From Lutraria lutraria (Eukaryota > Mollusca > Bivalvia > Venerida > Mactridae), in contig OZ026848.1 of the NCBI GenBank assembly GCA_964023205.1, positions 4,888,501 to 4,952,500 of the forward strand: 64,000 nt of DNA, in the 5' to 3' direction. This document shows, piece by piece, positions 12,006 to 22,500 of the stretch; position 1 is the stretch's first letter, and each line of letters starts with the position of its first letter. Made by a program: the position numbers and the translations under genes. Under the pieces are notes generated by a model. It made no database searches and had not been told where the DNA came from. It saw only the letters and a list, made by a program, of their open reading frames with translations.

Positions 12006-12165
12006 GGTAGCTGGGTTGTAGTTCTTTTTATGGTAGTGGTTTCTTTAACTTGCTAAGATAATGATGACGTGCAGAACAGATACAAAAGTCAGTGGTCGTT
12101 AGGTTAAAGTCGTACTTAATATTGAAGCAGTTTCCTAATAAGTCTTGCAGTTCTCTCAAATCGTA

Positions 12166-13536
12166 TTAGCCTTGTACAAGCACGAGAAAGAAAACAACAG
12201 TTAATGCAATCACTGACAACAAACAAAATGCAAACGACAATTTGTCTACAGCAACACTGGCATCTTTCCAAGTTAAATTCTCGTTGATTTTAGACACGTT
12301 AATGCCCATATTTGGCAACAGCGATCTTCCGCTGTTTGAGGTTGATTCGAGCTGTAAATTGCATTTGTCATTATTTCGTTTATTTTTGTAAAATGCTTTG
12401 TTTACGGAGACACCATTAGTTATTGTTCTGATAGAATTCGTATCAGGCATTTGATCAGGTTTACTGTTGTCATTGATATACTCCTGTCGCATCAATTTTA
12501 GACCGCGTCTTCTTCGGTGGTGTAAACGTAGCGTCATTCTTGCTAAGATTCCAGTCACCGGTGTTTGGTCGTCATGGTAATAGATACGGAGGCTGAAGAT
12601 ATTTGCTAGACATGAGAATATACTAATACCAAGTATACATAGTAGGTAATAACTGAAAAGAGACATTGGACTTGATGTATTTGGGAGATTCTCGCCAATA
12701 ATGCTTAGAAACACAGCTATTGACAATAATAATGTTATACTGAAAGAAATCCGTTCTCCGCTGTCCGCGGGAATCAGGAAAACTAATGTAGACATGAGAG
12801 CCAGGAAAATTATTGGGCATATGGCATTCACAACGACAAAAGCAGGTTTCCTTTGTAATTGAACATAAAAACGCATCGCAGTAGCGTCCAATGAAGTCTG
12901 CAATTCAGATTCGAGTAATTCCCAGGCACCATTACTATTGAAGTAAGACAGACGCACTTCATCATACATAAAATGAAGAGAGATATCCGAGTTTTCTTGA
13001 CCCCAAGCTACGAGATGAAACAGACACTTGTGTTTATCAAAAGGATAAAATGTGACGTCAGCATCGCATCGAGCTGATAAAATTCCTCCTGGAAAGTACG
13101 TGGCAATCCCAGTGTTGGTAAAAGAAACAAATAACCATGTGTCTCCAAATCCAACTGCTTCTGTCTTTGTAACACTATTAACAAGAACTATCTTCGGTGT
13201 CCATACTTGGCCGTTTTCGAACATCAGTTTCGACACACCGCCATAATCCTCTGGATTCCACACCATGAGGTCATCAGTCCATTCCATCATGAACATAACC
13301 ATGATCGTCAACGTTTGTTCCACCTCATCAAAATCTTGAATTGCTACTAATTCAACACCAACTTTAACATCAATTCCTTCCGATTGGTTTCGTCTTGGTC
13401 TTAAAATACGATTGTAGTTTGTAAGTTTATCAGTCATTAGAGCTTGTACATCTTCCATCGTTTTACCATGACAGCTGTTAATCAGGTCTGTCAAATAGAA
13501 CGCCACCAACAAGGCCGACAAACGCAAGCACCGCAT
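12166..13536 (-). CDS. Nicotinic-receptor-like Cys-loop channel subunit, type B (B1)
   Basis: 456-residue channel subunit in one uninterrupted frame. The frame extends to 13617, but its first codons include no ATG; the ATG at 13536 starts a typical signal peptide (M-R-C-L, then a hydrophobic run, cleaved near residue 24) and is shared by B2 and B3. Features: W-N-P-E-D-Y-G-G; Cys-loop Cys157-Cys171; one N-glycosylation site near 50; M1 about 231-254; G-E-R at 260-262 before M2; M3 289-315; a basic cytoplasmic loop with R-R-R-R; M4 434-453, ending L-V-L-V-Q-G. Loop C reads Y-F-N-S-N-G-A-W and lacks the paired cysteines of alpha subunits. It is nearly identical to B2 and clearly diverged from A1. 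It is most likely a plasma-membrane cation channel; the ligand and partner subunits are unknown. Confidence 0.9.
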   Translation of the reverse strand: MRCLRLSALLVAFYLTDLINSCHGKTMEDVQALMTDKLTNYNRILRPRRNQSEGIDVKVGVELVAIQDFDEVEQTLTIMVMFMMEWTDDLMVWNPEDYGGVSKLMFENGQVWTPKIVLVNSVTKTEAVGFGDTWLFVSFTNTGIATYFPGGILSARCDADVTFYPFDKHKCLFHLVAWGQENSDISLHFMYDEVRLSYFNSNGAWELLESELQTSLDATAMRFYVQLQRKPAFVVVNAICPIIFLALMSTLVFLIPADSGERISFSITLLLSIAVFLSIIGENLPNTSSPMSLFSYYLLCILGISIFSCLANIFSLRIYYHDDQTPVTGILARMTLRLHHRRRRGLKLMRQEYINDNSKPDQMPDTNSIRTITNGVSVNKAFYKNKRNNDKCNLQLESTSNSGRSLLPNMGINVSKINENLTWKDASVAVDKLSFAFCLLSVIALTVVFFLVLVQG

Positions 13537-13696
13537 ACTGTCAATTGTAAATCCGTTGTGATTCAACAACGAGACGTACTCGGTATGAATACCGCTATTT
13601 TTTATCACATGGCACAACAGAAAATCAATTTATTGATAGACATAAGAGTTTAATGTTTCATTGTTCGTGGAGATTTCTTTCGAATGGATTGTAATT

Positions 13697-13760
13697 ACTA
13701 AAAGGGAGGTAATACTGATGTCAAGTTACAAAACGTAACCAATGTGTGTTATTTCCATTG
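13697..13760 (-). promoter_or_regulatory. Conserved upstream block of B1 (candidate promoter)
   Basis: GGGAGGTAATAC, GATGTCAAGTTA and CCAATGTGTGTTATTTCC are kept in the same order upstream of B2 (21187-21256) and B3 (35311-35372). On the coding strand this is an ATTGG box followed by a TATA-like word, which is clear in B2 and B3 (TTTATAAC) but degraded here. Recent duplication alone could explain the conservation. Confidence 0.35.
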
Positions 13761-13799
13761 CAATTGTAAATAGAATTTTACGAGTAAATTAAGTGTATA

Positions 13800-14220
13800 C
13801 ATGTACAAATTGGTCAAACAAAAATATCATACCAAAACCTCGGACCCGTTTCACCTAGGCGGCAGTTTCAACAAAAAGCAATCGGCAAATACTATTAATT
13901 TATTTCCAACTTAATGTTTTCTGGACTGTATTCTAACCAATTGTGGATTAAATCGACTTTTTGTCAAATGAAGGATATGGCCAGCAATGCGCGTTTTTTA
14001 CAAACCTTCCATATTTTATTAATGCAATAACTAAGATATCTAAGAAATGATTTTGAGTTTAATGTACTTACTAGATACCTCAAAGTTGCCTAAATGTATT
14101 TTATCTATTATAAATACTAGTAAGTTAGGAACAAATTTAAATGCACATCAATATGATAAAGATAAACATTTATGTGACAAAACTCTTGAGGAAATAATAA
14201 TATAACTATAATAATATAAT
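13800..14220. other. Upstream spacer, nothing assigned
   Basis: Homology to the B2 upstream region continues to about 13920 and then stops. The remainder is AT-rich with no recognised feature. Confidence 0.35.
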
Positions 14221-15123
14221 TAGGGCTGTCCCGATATGACTGCGTACCGATACATACCGATACAGAGCTGAACGATATGCGTATCTTATCGGATGGTCCT
14301 GTATCGGCCGTATCGCCGTATTTTTATTTACATTTAAAAATCTCTTAGAATGTTGAACAACTGAACTAGATTTGCGAATTTACTCTCACGTCATCGTCGA
14401 CAATGCTTACGCAACTAATATCCGGGATTCCATACTCTATTTATCGACATTAGCAACGTCAGGTAAAGATAGACAACGAATTCGATGCGAATATTCAGAT
14501 TTTGTCAAGTAGATATTGACTTATAAATTGTATTACGCCACCATGTAATTTTACATAAAAATATGGCAGCATTTTGGTTTGCCGATTGATGAAACAAAGA
14601 AGCACACAGTTGTCAATAACAAGTGCCAGTGCGATGTCAAGTAAAGCAACCTCAGAACACATACTCGTACGTCTCGTCATCATAACATCCAAGTTGAAGG
14701 TTTCAGAAGTTCATTATTAATTTAGTATTGTTGAAAATTTTGACAATCATAACCCCGATTCTTTAAACAATTTTATATGGCTAGGTTCTATTCTTGATAT
14801 AAGGTCATTTACGGGACAGAGATTAAAACTAGCTAATATTTCTCATAATTATTTAATTTCCACAATATCAACTAACATAATTTTTATATGTGAATCAAAT
14901 TGATGACTTTTAGTACAAGACAAATTTAGTTTTACACCTTTTTAACAGTTAATTAAGACTTTCTAGCACCAAACAAGTGTGCAGAGTTCCCTAAAACACT
15001 ATTATTACAACGTGTTTCATTACTTTGAAATCTTTTTATATCGTATCATTGATATCGCATATCGCTAGTACCGTATCGCAATACATATCGTATCGGCTGA
15101 GATCTGTATCGGGATAGTCCTTA
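14221..15123 (+). mobile_element. Decayed hAT transposon with BED-finger remnant
   Basis: It starts TAGGGCTGTCCCGATA and ends TATCGGGATAGTCCTTA, imperfect terminal inverted repeats. Subterminal ATCGTATCGG-type words are dense at both ends. At 14561-14641 the plus strand reads W-Q-H-F-G followed by a Lys-rich stretch and C-Q-C, the shape of the N-terminal BED zinc finger of hAT transposases, then a stop. The rest of the transposase is missing, so this is an internally deleted, inactive copy. I could not find a convincing 8-bp target duplication. Confidence 0.7.
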
Positions 15124-15224
15124 GCCATATAAACACCACCGAGCAGACATTTGTTTCAAACGTGTATGTTTACTAGTATATTATACATTTTCAAAATTAA
15201 CACGTCAAACAAACTTATTAGTAC

Positions 15225-15665
15225 AAATATGGTCATCTTGTTGATAAGCAAATACGTTTGAAAAGACCATGTATGTATGGTGGAAATGTAAATATACTAG
15301 TAATGATAATAATTTTATAACTTACAAAGGTAAATTTCAATATGCGACAATGTGTAAAACACATCTGTTTAACAAATGTTACAATTTTTCAGTGGAAATG
15401 TACGAATACATGTATATATAAATATACTAAACATGTACAGTTCTTGTGGAGTTTACTCTCTTCAAATATCGTATGTTACTGCGGGTAAATTTGAAGCATT
15501 TGTGATATATAAGGTGGTAGTGGTAAGGACTTCATTATTACGACACAAGAAACTATTTATACATTTATTGGTACGTATACAATACAACTAGACAACATCT
15601 AAGACATGATAAAAGAACATACATGATCAGAGATATGCTCAGCTAGTCAAAAGCAGTTTACTAGT
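15225..15665. repeat. A-B spacer, copy 2 (first part)
   Basis: It matches 10150-10860 nearly base for base (GGTCATCTTGTTGATAAGC, CGACAATGTGTAAAACACAT, GGTAGTGGTAAGGACTTC). It lacks the 265-bp insert and is broken at 15665 by the 2.6-kb transposon. Confidence 0.8.
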
Positions 15666-15960
15666 CGTCGCCCTAATTCCAGAATGTTGTAACTCCATTT
15701 TTTGAAAAAATGAGTTTTTGGTATCAAAATGTTCGTCTTTTCAAGCTCTGTCTGGTGGTATGAGCAGCAACACTATGGAACCTACCTATATTGAGATATT
15801 GCCAGGTTCTATGTCCATAAATTGCAGCAAAATCCAAGTCCAGAGTGTTGTAACTTTTGAGCCAATAGCTTTCCAGGATATTGGTCACGTGATACCATCT
15901 TTTCAATATGGCGGAGTATTGAGAATGTGCTGAACAATTTTTGGAAGTTGATTTTGGCTT

Positions 15961-16070
15961 CTCAGCCGATACGATATGTATTGCGATACGGTACTAGCGA
16001 TATGCGATATCAATGATACGATATAAAAAGATTTCAAAGTAATGAAACACGTTGTAATAAGTGTTTTATT
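15961..16070 (-). mobile_element. Fragment of the hAT element, inverted
   Basis: CTCAGCCGATACGATATG through AACACGTTGTAATA is the reverse complement of 15010-15102 in the hAT copy upstream. The outermost ~20 bases of the terminus are missing. It is nested in the 2.6-kb transposon. Confidence 0.7.
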
Positions 16071-16429
16071 TAAAATGGTATATAATTATAGAAATATAAA
16101 TAATTTGTTGTACTGTTCCAAACATTAAGTAGAAAAAACTGCTACACTTAATCGTTAAATAAATTCAGAGCAACAAAGTTAGTGATATGATTCGGATACG
16201 ACAATGTTCGGATAAGCTGGGTGTCTATTCCATCAATTAATGCCATCTTTCAGTGTATATGCAGTGCTAACTTTTTTATAACTAAGTGATCGGTTGTCCT
16301 GATCGTTACCTACTGAATGCGATTATTCTGTATTTAATATTATAACAGAATATAGCATAAACCAGTGATAGCTGTTGCACTTTTGCTTTTGAGGAGACCA
16401 AATCACATCCGATCACATCTTTTGACATA

Positions 16430-17160
16430 GTTACACTATGTGTTTCCAAAGGATCTCTTTTCAGACTATATTAGACAATAGGTAAAGTTTTCTGGCATGG
16501 TTACAAAGTCGGTGCTAGGGGGCGTGAGTGTTGACAACTCATAAACAGACCCAATCAAACTGGGTATGGATTAAGTGTTGTTATACTGTCTGGTCCTTTG
16601 GGACCATGGAGTATACTCAATACTGGTTCAACTTAATCCGGTGCCAGGGGGCATGAGTGGTGTTGCACATTCCATTACCACTCACAGACCTTATCTAACT
16701 GGGTCTGCTATTATATTTCTTGGTAGTATTCAGAGCTTCCTAAGAATCTCCTTTCATATTATATAAACTATCGCAACAATAATATTTATGTGCTCGTGTA
16801 GCGGCCGTAAAAAGTCGCCCTGTACTTCAGTGTAGCCGGTGCTAGAGGCGTGAGTGGTGTTGTACTTTTCACTAATACTCATGAACAGAACCAAACAAAC
16901 TGGGTCTGCTATTATATTTTCTTGGTTACAATCTGTACTTCCAAAGGATCTCCTTTCATACTATATCGTTACATTTTCTGGTCCATTTGGATCATGGAGT
17001 ATACTCAATTGGTATACTCAAGTTCCGCATATGCCGGTGCTAGGGTAATTCTATTACCACTCATGGACAGACCCTATCAAACTGGATCTGTGCTTCCAAA
17101 GGATCTCATTTCAGATTATATGCCATCATAGGATTCTTGTAAGCATCCAGTGCTTGCATA
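16430..17160. repeat. Degenerate tandem repeat, ~170-220 bp units
   Basis: Three to four units share TTCCAAAGGATCTC, GGTCCTTTGGGACCATGGAG, CCGGTGCTAGGGGGCGTGAG and ACAGACCCAATCAAACTGGG. AGACCCAATCAAACTGGGTCT-like words are themselves palindromic. The short frames across it are not genes. The array is inside the 2.6-kb element. Confidence 0.65.
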
Positions 17161-18287
17161 AGACCTCTTCAGATTATATTTATCATTAGGCCATGAAACT
17201 AATAGTGGCAAAACACAACACGTCTAGTGGCCGTCTTCATCCTCCAAAAATGAGAATGCATGTAAATCATTTCTACTTATTGTATGAGACACTTTTGGCA
17301 GTGCTCCACATGTATATCATTGAATAAAAAATTGTCACGAGAAAATATCGACACTAATACGAAAGGACCGAAGGTAAAACGTACGCCTATTGATTCCTAT
17401 GCGAGCCTGAATCGAGCGCCTTCCGAAATTCAAATTCGTTGCATTCGGCAATTTTTTGCGCATTTTGAATTAAAGCATTTATGCTAATTTGCACATTTTT
17501 TGTGTGGATTGTAAGTTTCAAAAAACGTTCATTTGTGTGAAATGTTATCATCTGCGTTCTTAAATTGAGAATCACTGAGCTTGCTGTAGAATATACCTCC
17601 TCATGAATGAATCTAACAAAAAATTCAAAGGGTTCAACATTTCATTTAATTGAAATTTTAGGAGACAATACAGATAATTAGAATTACAAAAAGTTAATTT
17701 ATTTTAAAAAATAAGTTCAATTTCAATGTAGTTACGATATTTCCAAATTTTGTTTGTTGTTGTATATCAAAGCGTTACAATTCCACCATGTGGAATATAT
17801 TGTTTTGTGGCTTATCCTCCATTTTGACCGGCACGGTTCACTGTGTCAAAGCAATGTATGATCATTATACATAATAAAATAAAGTCTCAGATTTTATCAT
17901 AATCCTGCAATGAATGTACAAGAAACTATTAAATTAAATATGAAACAATAAAATAGCTTCATTTTTTATTGCTGTAACTAAAAATATCCTGACATAATAA
18001 GGGCCAGATTGTTGTAACTCTTAAGAACAATCTGGTTCTTCAATTTTTCGTAAAAATGTGAATTTTCTGTGAAATATAATATTTTTATTGTTACTTTATT
18101 TTAAAAGTATCCATAGCAACATCTTCATATTCTATATTGAAAATAAAGAAATCAATCTGTAAAAGCAGATATATTTTATTTTAAATTCGGTTGAGTAGGT
18201 AAAAAGTTATAGCCTTTCAAAACTTTGAACTCGATTTTCTCGAAATGTACAAAATACGACTTACAACATTATGGAATTAGGGCGACG

Positions 18288-19635
18288 TAGTGTTATGTCG
18301 TCGTGCTAATAAATTCAAAGGTTAGTTACAATTGCGATAACAGAGAAAATTCTTATGTGTTTTGAACATACTTAAATGGTAGTGACTTCCAATGAGCTCT
18401 TGGTTCGATGTGTTTTAAAGCCCGGCAGTTTAAACGGTAACTACTGAGAAAATTACTATAATACAACAAAATGGATGAAGGAGATACGTCGCTATTTATA
18501 TTATAGCCGTCGGTAAATCAACTTAAGTATCAAAATCATCTTTTTCATCAAATAATCACCAAATGAATGGTAAATACCCATCTAATGGAAAAAAAACAAG
18601 GAAACTTCTCTAAAGTCAATAAAGGCATTATTTAAATATATTGCATAGAGACTGGAGTGGAAGTGTATCGTTAAACATGTTTGCGAGATCAATTTTTAAA
18701 ATGTTATAATGTCAATTAAAACCTCCGACTCAATGTGCTTGATTTTTATCAATGTTTATAATGACTCTATGAACTCGATAAGTAATGATACTTCCAGCTT
18801 TGCTATAGTGTTCAATGCTTACACAATACTGGCCATGGGAAGTAATTGTTTGTTTGAAAATTACAAAATCATGTCCAGATAGACTATGTGTATACGTATA
18901 TAATCTGAGTGAACGTCATAAATAAACAGAAAGCGAACAAATAAATATCATCGCGAATGAATATCCATTTTTCTCAGAGGAGAAGAACAAATAGAGATCA
19001 CTTAACGAAGACTTTGCTGACCTGCAAGAAGAAATAACAAAATAAATTAATAAAAAAATAGTCAACCATAATTGGGACTGATAACAGTTAGCTCTCATCC
19101 GTAGACATTGTATATGGTTTAAAATAACAAGTTATCATGTTATGCTTATCAACCAATAAAACATTTGCGAAGATTCCTCCATCATAAACGCAGTCGTCAT
19201 TTCACGCAGGGAACATTGTACTCAGAAGTTAATTATTCACCGATTGCTCACATGAATTGGAAATAGTATGAGCTGCTGCTTCTGTTTAAAAGGTAAGTCA
19301 CAATAACACTGGCTAACGTTGATACATAGACTACTTGTAGTAATCTGTTTGTTTGATTTTAACGCCTGTTTAACAGTCAGACAGTTCACATGACCATCGT
19401 TCCTGGGAATAACCAGCATTAGATTCCCGTCCTAGGTAAGCAACTACCTAATTTCTCACATAAAAAGACATGGTCGGTAGCTGGGTTGTAGTTCTTTTAT
19501 GATAGTGGTTTATTTTACATGCTAAGATAATGATGACGTGCAGAACAGATACAAAAGTCAGTGGTCGTTAGGCTAAAGGCGTACTTAATAATGAAGCGGT
19601 CTCCTTAATAAGTCTTGCAGTACTCTCAAATCGTA
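18288..19635. repeat. A-B spacer, copy 2 (second part)
   Basis: It resumes the match to 10858-12165 right after the transposon and reaches the B2 stop. A minus-strand frame at 18916-19098 beginning M-R-A-N-C is partly shared with 32873-33061 but is broken by a 13-base deletion in copy 1, so I do not call it a gene. Confidence 0.75.
19350..19475. repeat. Interspersed repeat 'CAGTCAGA' family, copy 2
   Basis: It is the same block as 11876-12005, carried along with the spacer duplication (TTAACGCCTGTTTAACAGTC, ATCGTTCCTGGGAATAACC). Confidence 0.65.
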
Positions 19636-21006
19636 TTAGCCTTGTACAAGCACGAGAAAGAAAACAATAGTCAATGCAATCACCGACAACAAACAAAATG
19701 CAAACAGCAATTTGTTTACAGCAACACTGACATCTTTCCAAGTTAAATTCTCGTTGACTGTAGACACGTTAATACCCATATTTGACAACAGCGATATTCC
19801 GCAGTTTGAGGTTGAATCGAGCTGTAAATTGCATTTGTCATTATTTCTTTTATTTTTGTAAAATGCTTTGTTTACGGAGACACCATTAGTTATTGTTCTG
19901 ATGGAATTCGTATCAGGCATTTGATCAGGTTTACTGCTGATATTGATATACTCCTGTGGCATCAATTGTGGACTGCGTCTTCTTCGGTTATGTAAACATA
20001 GCGTCAGTCTTGCTAAGATTCCAGTCACCGGCATTTGGTCGTCATGGTAATAGATACGGAGGCTGAAGATATTTGCTAGACATGAGAATATACTAATACT
20101 AAGTATGCATAGTAGGTAATAACTGAAAAGAGACATTGGACTTGATGTATTTGGGAGATTCTCGCCAATAATGGTTAAAAACACAGCTATTGACAATAAC
20201 AATGTTATACTGAAAGAAATCCGTTCTCCGCTGTCCGCGGGAATCAGGAAAACTAATGTAGACATGAGAGCTAGGAAGATAATTGGGCATATAGCATTCA
20301 CAACGACAAAAGCAGGTTTCCTTTGTAATTGAACATAAAAACGCATCGTAGTATCATCCAATGAAGTCTGCAATTCAGATTCAAGTAATTCCCAGGCACC
20401 ATTACTATTGAAGTAAGACAGACGCACTTCATCATACATAAGATGGAGAGAGATATCCGAGTTTTCTTGACCCCAAGCTACGAGATGAAACAGACACTTG
20501 TGTTTATCAAAAGGATAAAATGTGACGTCAGCATCGCATCGAGCTGATAAAATTCCTCCGGGAAAGTACGTCGCGATTCCACTGTTGGTAAAAGAAACAA
20601 ATAACCATGTATCTCCAAATCCAACTGCTTCTGTCTTTGTAATACTATTAACAAGAACTATCCTCGGTGTCCATACTTGGTCGTTTTCGAACATCAGTTT
20701 CGTCACACTGCCATAATCCTCTGGATTCCACACCATGACGTCATCAGTCCATTCCATCATGAATATAACCATGATCGTCAACGTTTGTTCCACCTCATCA
20801 AAATCTTGAATTGCTACTAATTCAACACCGACTTTAACATCAATTCCTTCCGATTGGTTTCGTCTTGGTTTCAAAATACGATTGTAGTTTGTAAGTTTAT
20901 CAGTCATTAGAGCTTGTACATCTTCCATCGTTTTACCATGACAGCTGTTAATGAGGTCTGTCAAATAGAACGCCATCAACAAAGCTGACAAACACAAGCA
21001 CCGCAT
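19636..21006 (-). CDS. Nicotinic-receptor-like Cys-loop channel subunit, type B (B2)
   Basis: 456 residues, the same length as B1 and nearly identical to it; the few differences are spread along the protein and none breaks a key motif. The start is the ATG at 21006 (M-R-C-L); the open frame continues to 21045 without another ATG. Signal peptide about 1-24; Cys-loop Cys157-Cys171; G-E-R at 260-262 ahead of M2; four membrane segments as in B1; loop C again without the cysteine pair. B1 has L-S-I-I-G-E-N after M2 and B2 has L-T-I-I-G-E-N. It is the second member of a recent tandem duplication and looks functional. Its flanks carry the same spacer and upstream block as B1. Ligand unknown. Confidence 0.9.
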   Translation of the reverse strand: MRCLCLSALLMAFYLTDLINSCHGKTMEDVQALMTDKLTNYNRILKPRRNQSEGIDVKVGVELVAIQDFDEVEQTLTIMVIFMMEWTDDVMVWNPEDYGSVTKLMFENDQVWTPRIVLVNSITKTEAVGFGDTWLFVSFTNSGIATYFPGGILSARCDADVTFYPFDKHKCLFHLVAWGQENSDISLHLMYDEVRLSYFNSNGAWELLESELQTSLDDTTMRFYVQLQRKPAFVVVNAICPIIFLALMSTLVFLIPADSGERISFSITLLLSIAVFLTIIGENLPNTSSPMSLFSYYLLCILSISIFSCLANIFSLRIYYHDDQMPVTGILARLTLCLHNRRRRSPQLMPQEYINISSKPDQMPDTNSIRTITNGVSVNKAFYKNKRNNDKCNLQLDSTSNCGISLLSNMGINVSTVNENLTWKDVSVAVNKLLFAFCLLSVIALTIVFFLVLVQG

Positions 21007-21186
21007 ACTGTCAGTTGAAAATCCGTTATGATTCAAGAACGACACTTACTCGGTATGAATATCGCAATTATTTATCTAATGACCAAACAGATTTGAAAAG
21101 GAAAATCAATATACCGATGGTCTAAACAGTTTGGTGTTTCATTGTTCGTGGATATTTCTTTCCAATGGATTGTATTTACTTAACTG

Positions 21187-21256
21187 AAAGGTATGTAATA
21201 CTAATGTCAAGGGTGTCAAGTTATAAAGCATAACCAATGTGTGTTATTTCCCTTGC
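21187..21256 (-). promoter_or_regulatory. Conserved upstream block of B2 (candidate promoter)
   Basis: It contains TTATAAAG at 21221 (TATA-like on the coding strand as CTTTATAA) and, upstream of it, CCAATGTGTGTTATTTCC. It lies about 215 bases before the ATG. A local GGGTGTCAAG duplication distinguishes it from B1. Confidence 0.35.
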
Positions 21257-21739
21257 ATTTGTGAGTCGTATTTCATGAGTAAATTAAGTGCATCGTGTAC
21301 AAATGGGTCAAACAAAAAGATCATATCAAAATCCCGGACCTATTTCACTTACAGCTGTTTTGATAAAAAGAAATAAGCAAATAATTTTAATTTATTTCCA
21401 TTTAATGAAACATACGACTTTACATTTGAGTACATATATTAAACTATTCTGAAGAATTTACCGTAATTTAACATTTTTCCATAACCCAGCTCACCAGACG
21501 GTGTCAAGAAATTCATAAAGGTCCACAAAAGGACAGAATATCTTCTTATTTGATTTTCTTAAAATATCTATAATTGAGTTTAGGATATGAACAATACGAG
21601 TATATAGTTTATTTAACAAATGTGTATTATCTACTTTCGAATAAGAATATAAAACTTATTATCTGCAAATTGTATCAGAAATAAACGCAATTCTCAACAC
21701 TAAACACAAGTTATGATCATACAGTACAGTACACATATC

Positions 21740-22500
21740 ATGGCCCTGTATCGCTCACTTGAGTATCGTAACACTTCGGGGGTAATTTAATCAAGTGAAG
21801 TTATTTGTCATGGTACAAAATTGTCTACCCCAACATTCAAGTAGTTGTTGAAATCAACTGACCCCCTGGGCAGGGCCAATATTGACCCTGGGGTCATGAT
21901 TTGCATGTAAAAGTCTACTAGATAATGCTACAAAAAAATATCCCTGCAGCCGTAATTTGAACAAACTCAGTAAAGATCCACTAGACAATACTTCATACCA
22001 AATATCTTAGCTCTAGGCCTTGTTGTTTGGACAAGAACATTTTTTTAATTTTCCTAATGTAAAATAGAGTTAACCCCGGGCCGGGGCCAATTTTGACCCC
22101 GGGGCCATAATTTAAACATACTTGGTAGAGTGCTACATACAAAATATCTAAGCTCTAGGCCATGTGGTTTTGGAGAAGATTTTTTTTTAATTATCCTATA
22201 TAAGCCTAAATAAATCAAGTGAACCACGTGGCGGGGCCTATTTCAACCCTATGGCAATAATTAGAACAATGCTACACACTACATATCTATGCTCTAGGTC
22301 CTCTGGTTGCCATAGTAACTAGAGTTCTGCATAGAATATAATTCTTTGAACAACTTTGGTAGAGCTTCATTCAAGGAATGTGAAGTTTGGTTGAAATTGA
22401 CCAAGTGGTTTAGGAGGAGATGTTTAAAAAAATGTTGACGACGGACATAGCTCGATCCTAAAAAATCACCTTTGCACTCTGTGACAGGTGAGCTAAAAAT
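21740..22500. repeat. Interspersed repeat ending in CAGGTGAGCTAA, longer copy
   Basis: It opens near CGCTCACTTGAG and closes with GACAGGTGAGCTAA, which are complementary. Inside are three or more degenerate units of about 190 bases, each with CCCCGGGGCCAATTTTGACC-type text followed by CTAGGCC and TCTAAGCTC. It is the same family as 5400-5815. Confidence 0.7.

Larger units (their letters stand above)
10150..12165. repeat. A-B spacer, copy 1
   Basis: This spacer between B1 and A1 is duplicated at 15225-19635 (interrupted by a transposon) and, from about 11090 on, at 32540-33805. Matching words include TGGTCATCTT, ATATGCGACAATGTG, CATTTATTGGTACG, CAACCATAATTGGGA and AAGTCTT just past the B stop codon. 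Copy 1 has a 13-base deletion near 11568 relative to copy 2. No gene of its own was seen. Confidence 0.75.
15666..18287. mobile_element. 2.6-kb DNA transposon with 27-bp terminal inverted repeats
   Basis: The left end CGTCGCCCTAATTCCAGAAT (continuing GTTGTAA) is repeated inverted at 18261-18287 with a single mismatch. TAGT flanks both sides (15662-15665, 18288-18291). The paralogous spacer carries the uninterrupted ACTAGTGTTATG near 10856, giving a filled/empty pair. No transposase frame was recognised, so this copy looks non-autonomous. A 4-bp duplication with CGTCG ends does not let me name a superfamily. It contains a nested hAT fragment and a tandem repeat. Confidence 0.85.

Noticed and set aside
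12623..13246. Open frames overlapping B1 on other frames or strand (and equivalents over B2 and B3)
   Set aside because: They recur in every copy only because the receptor coding sequence is conserved; no signal or domain in them.
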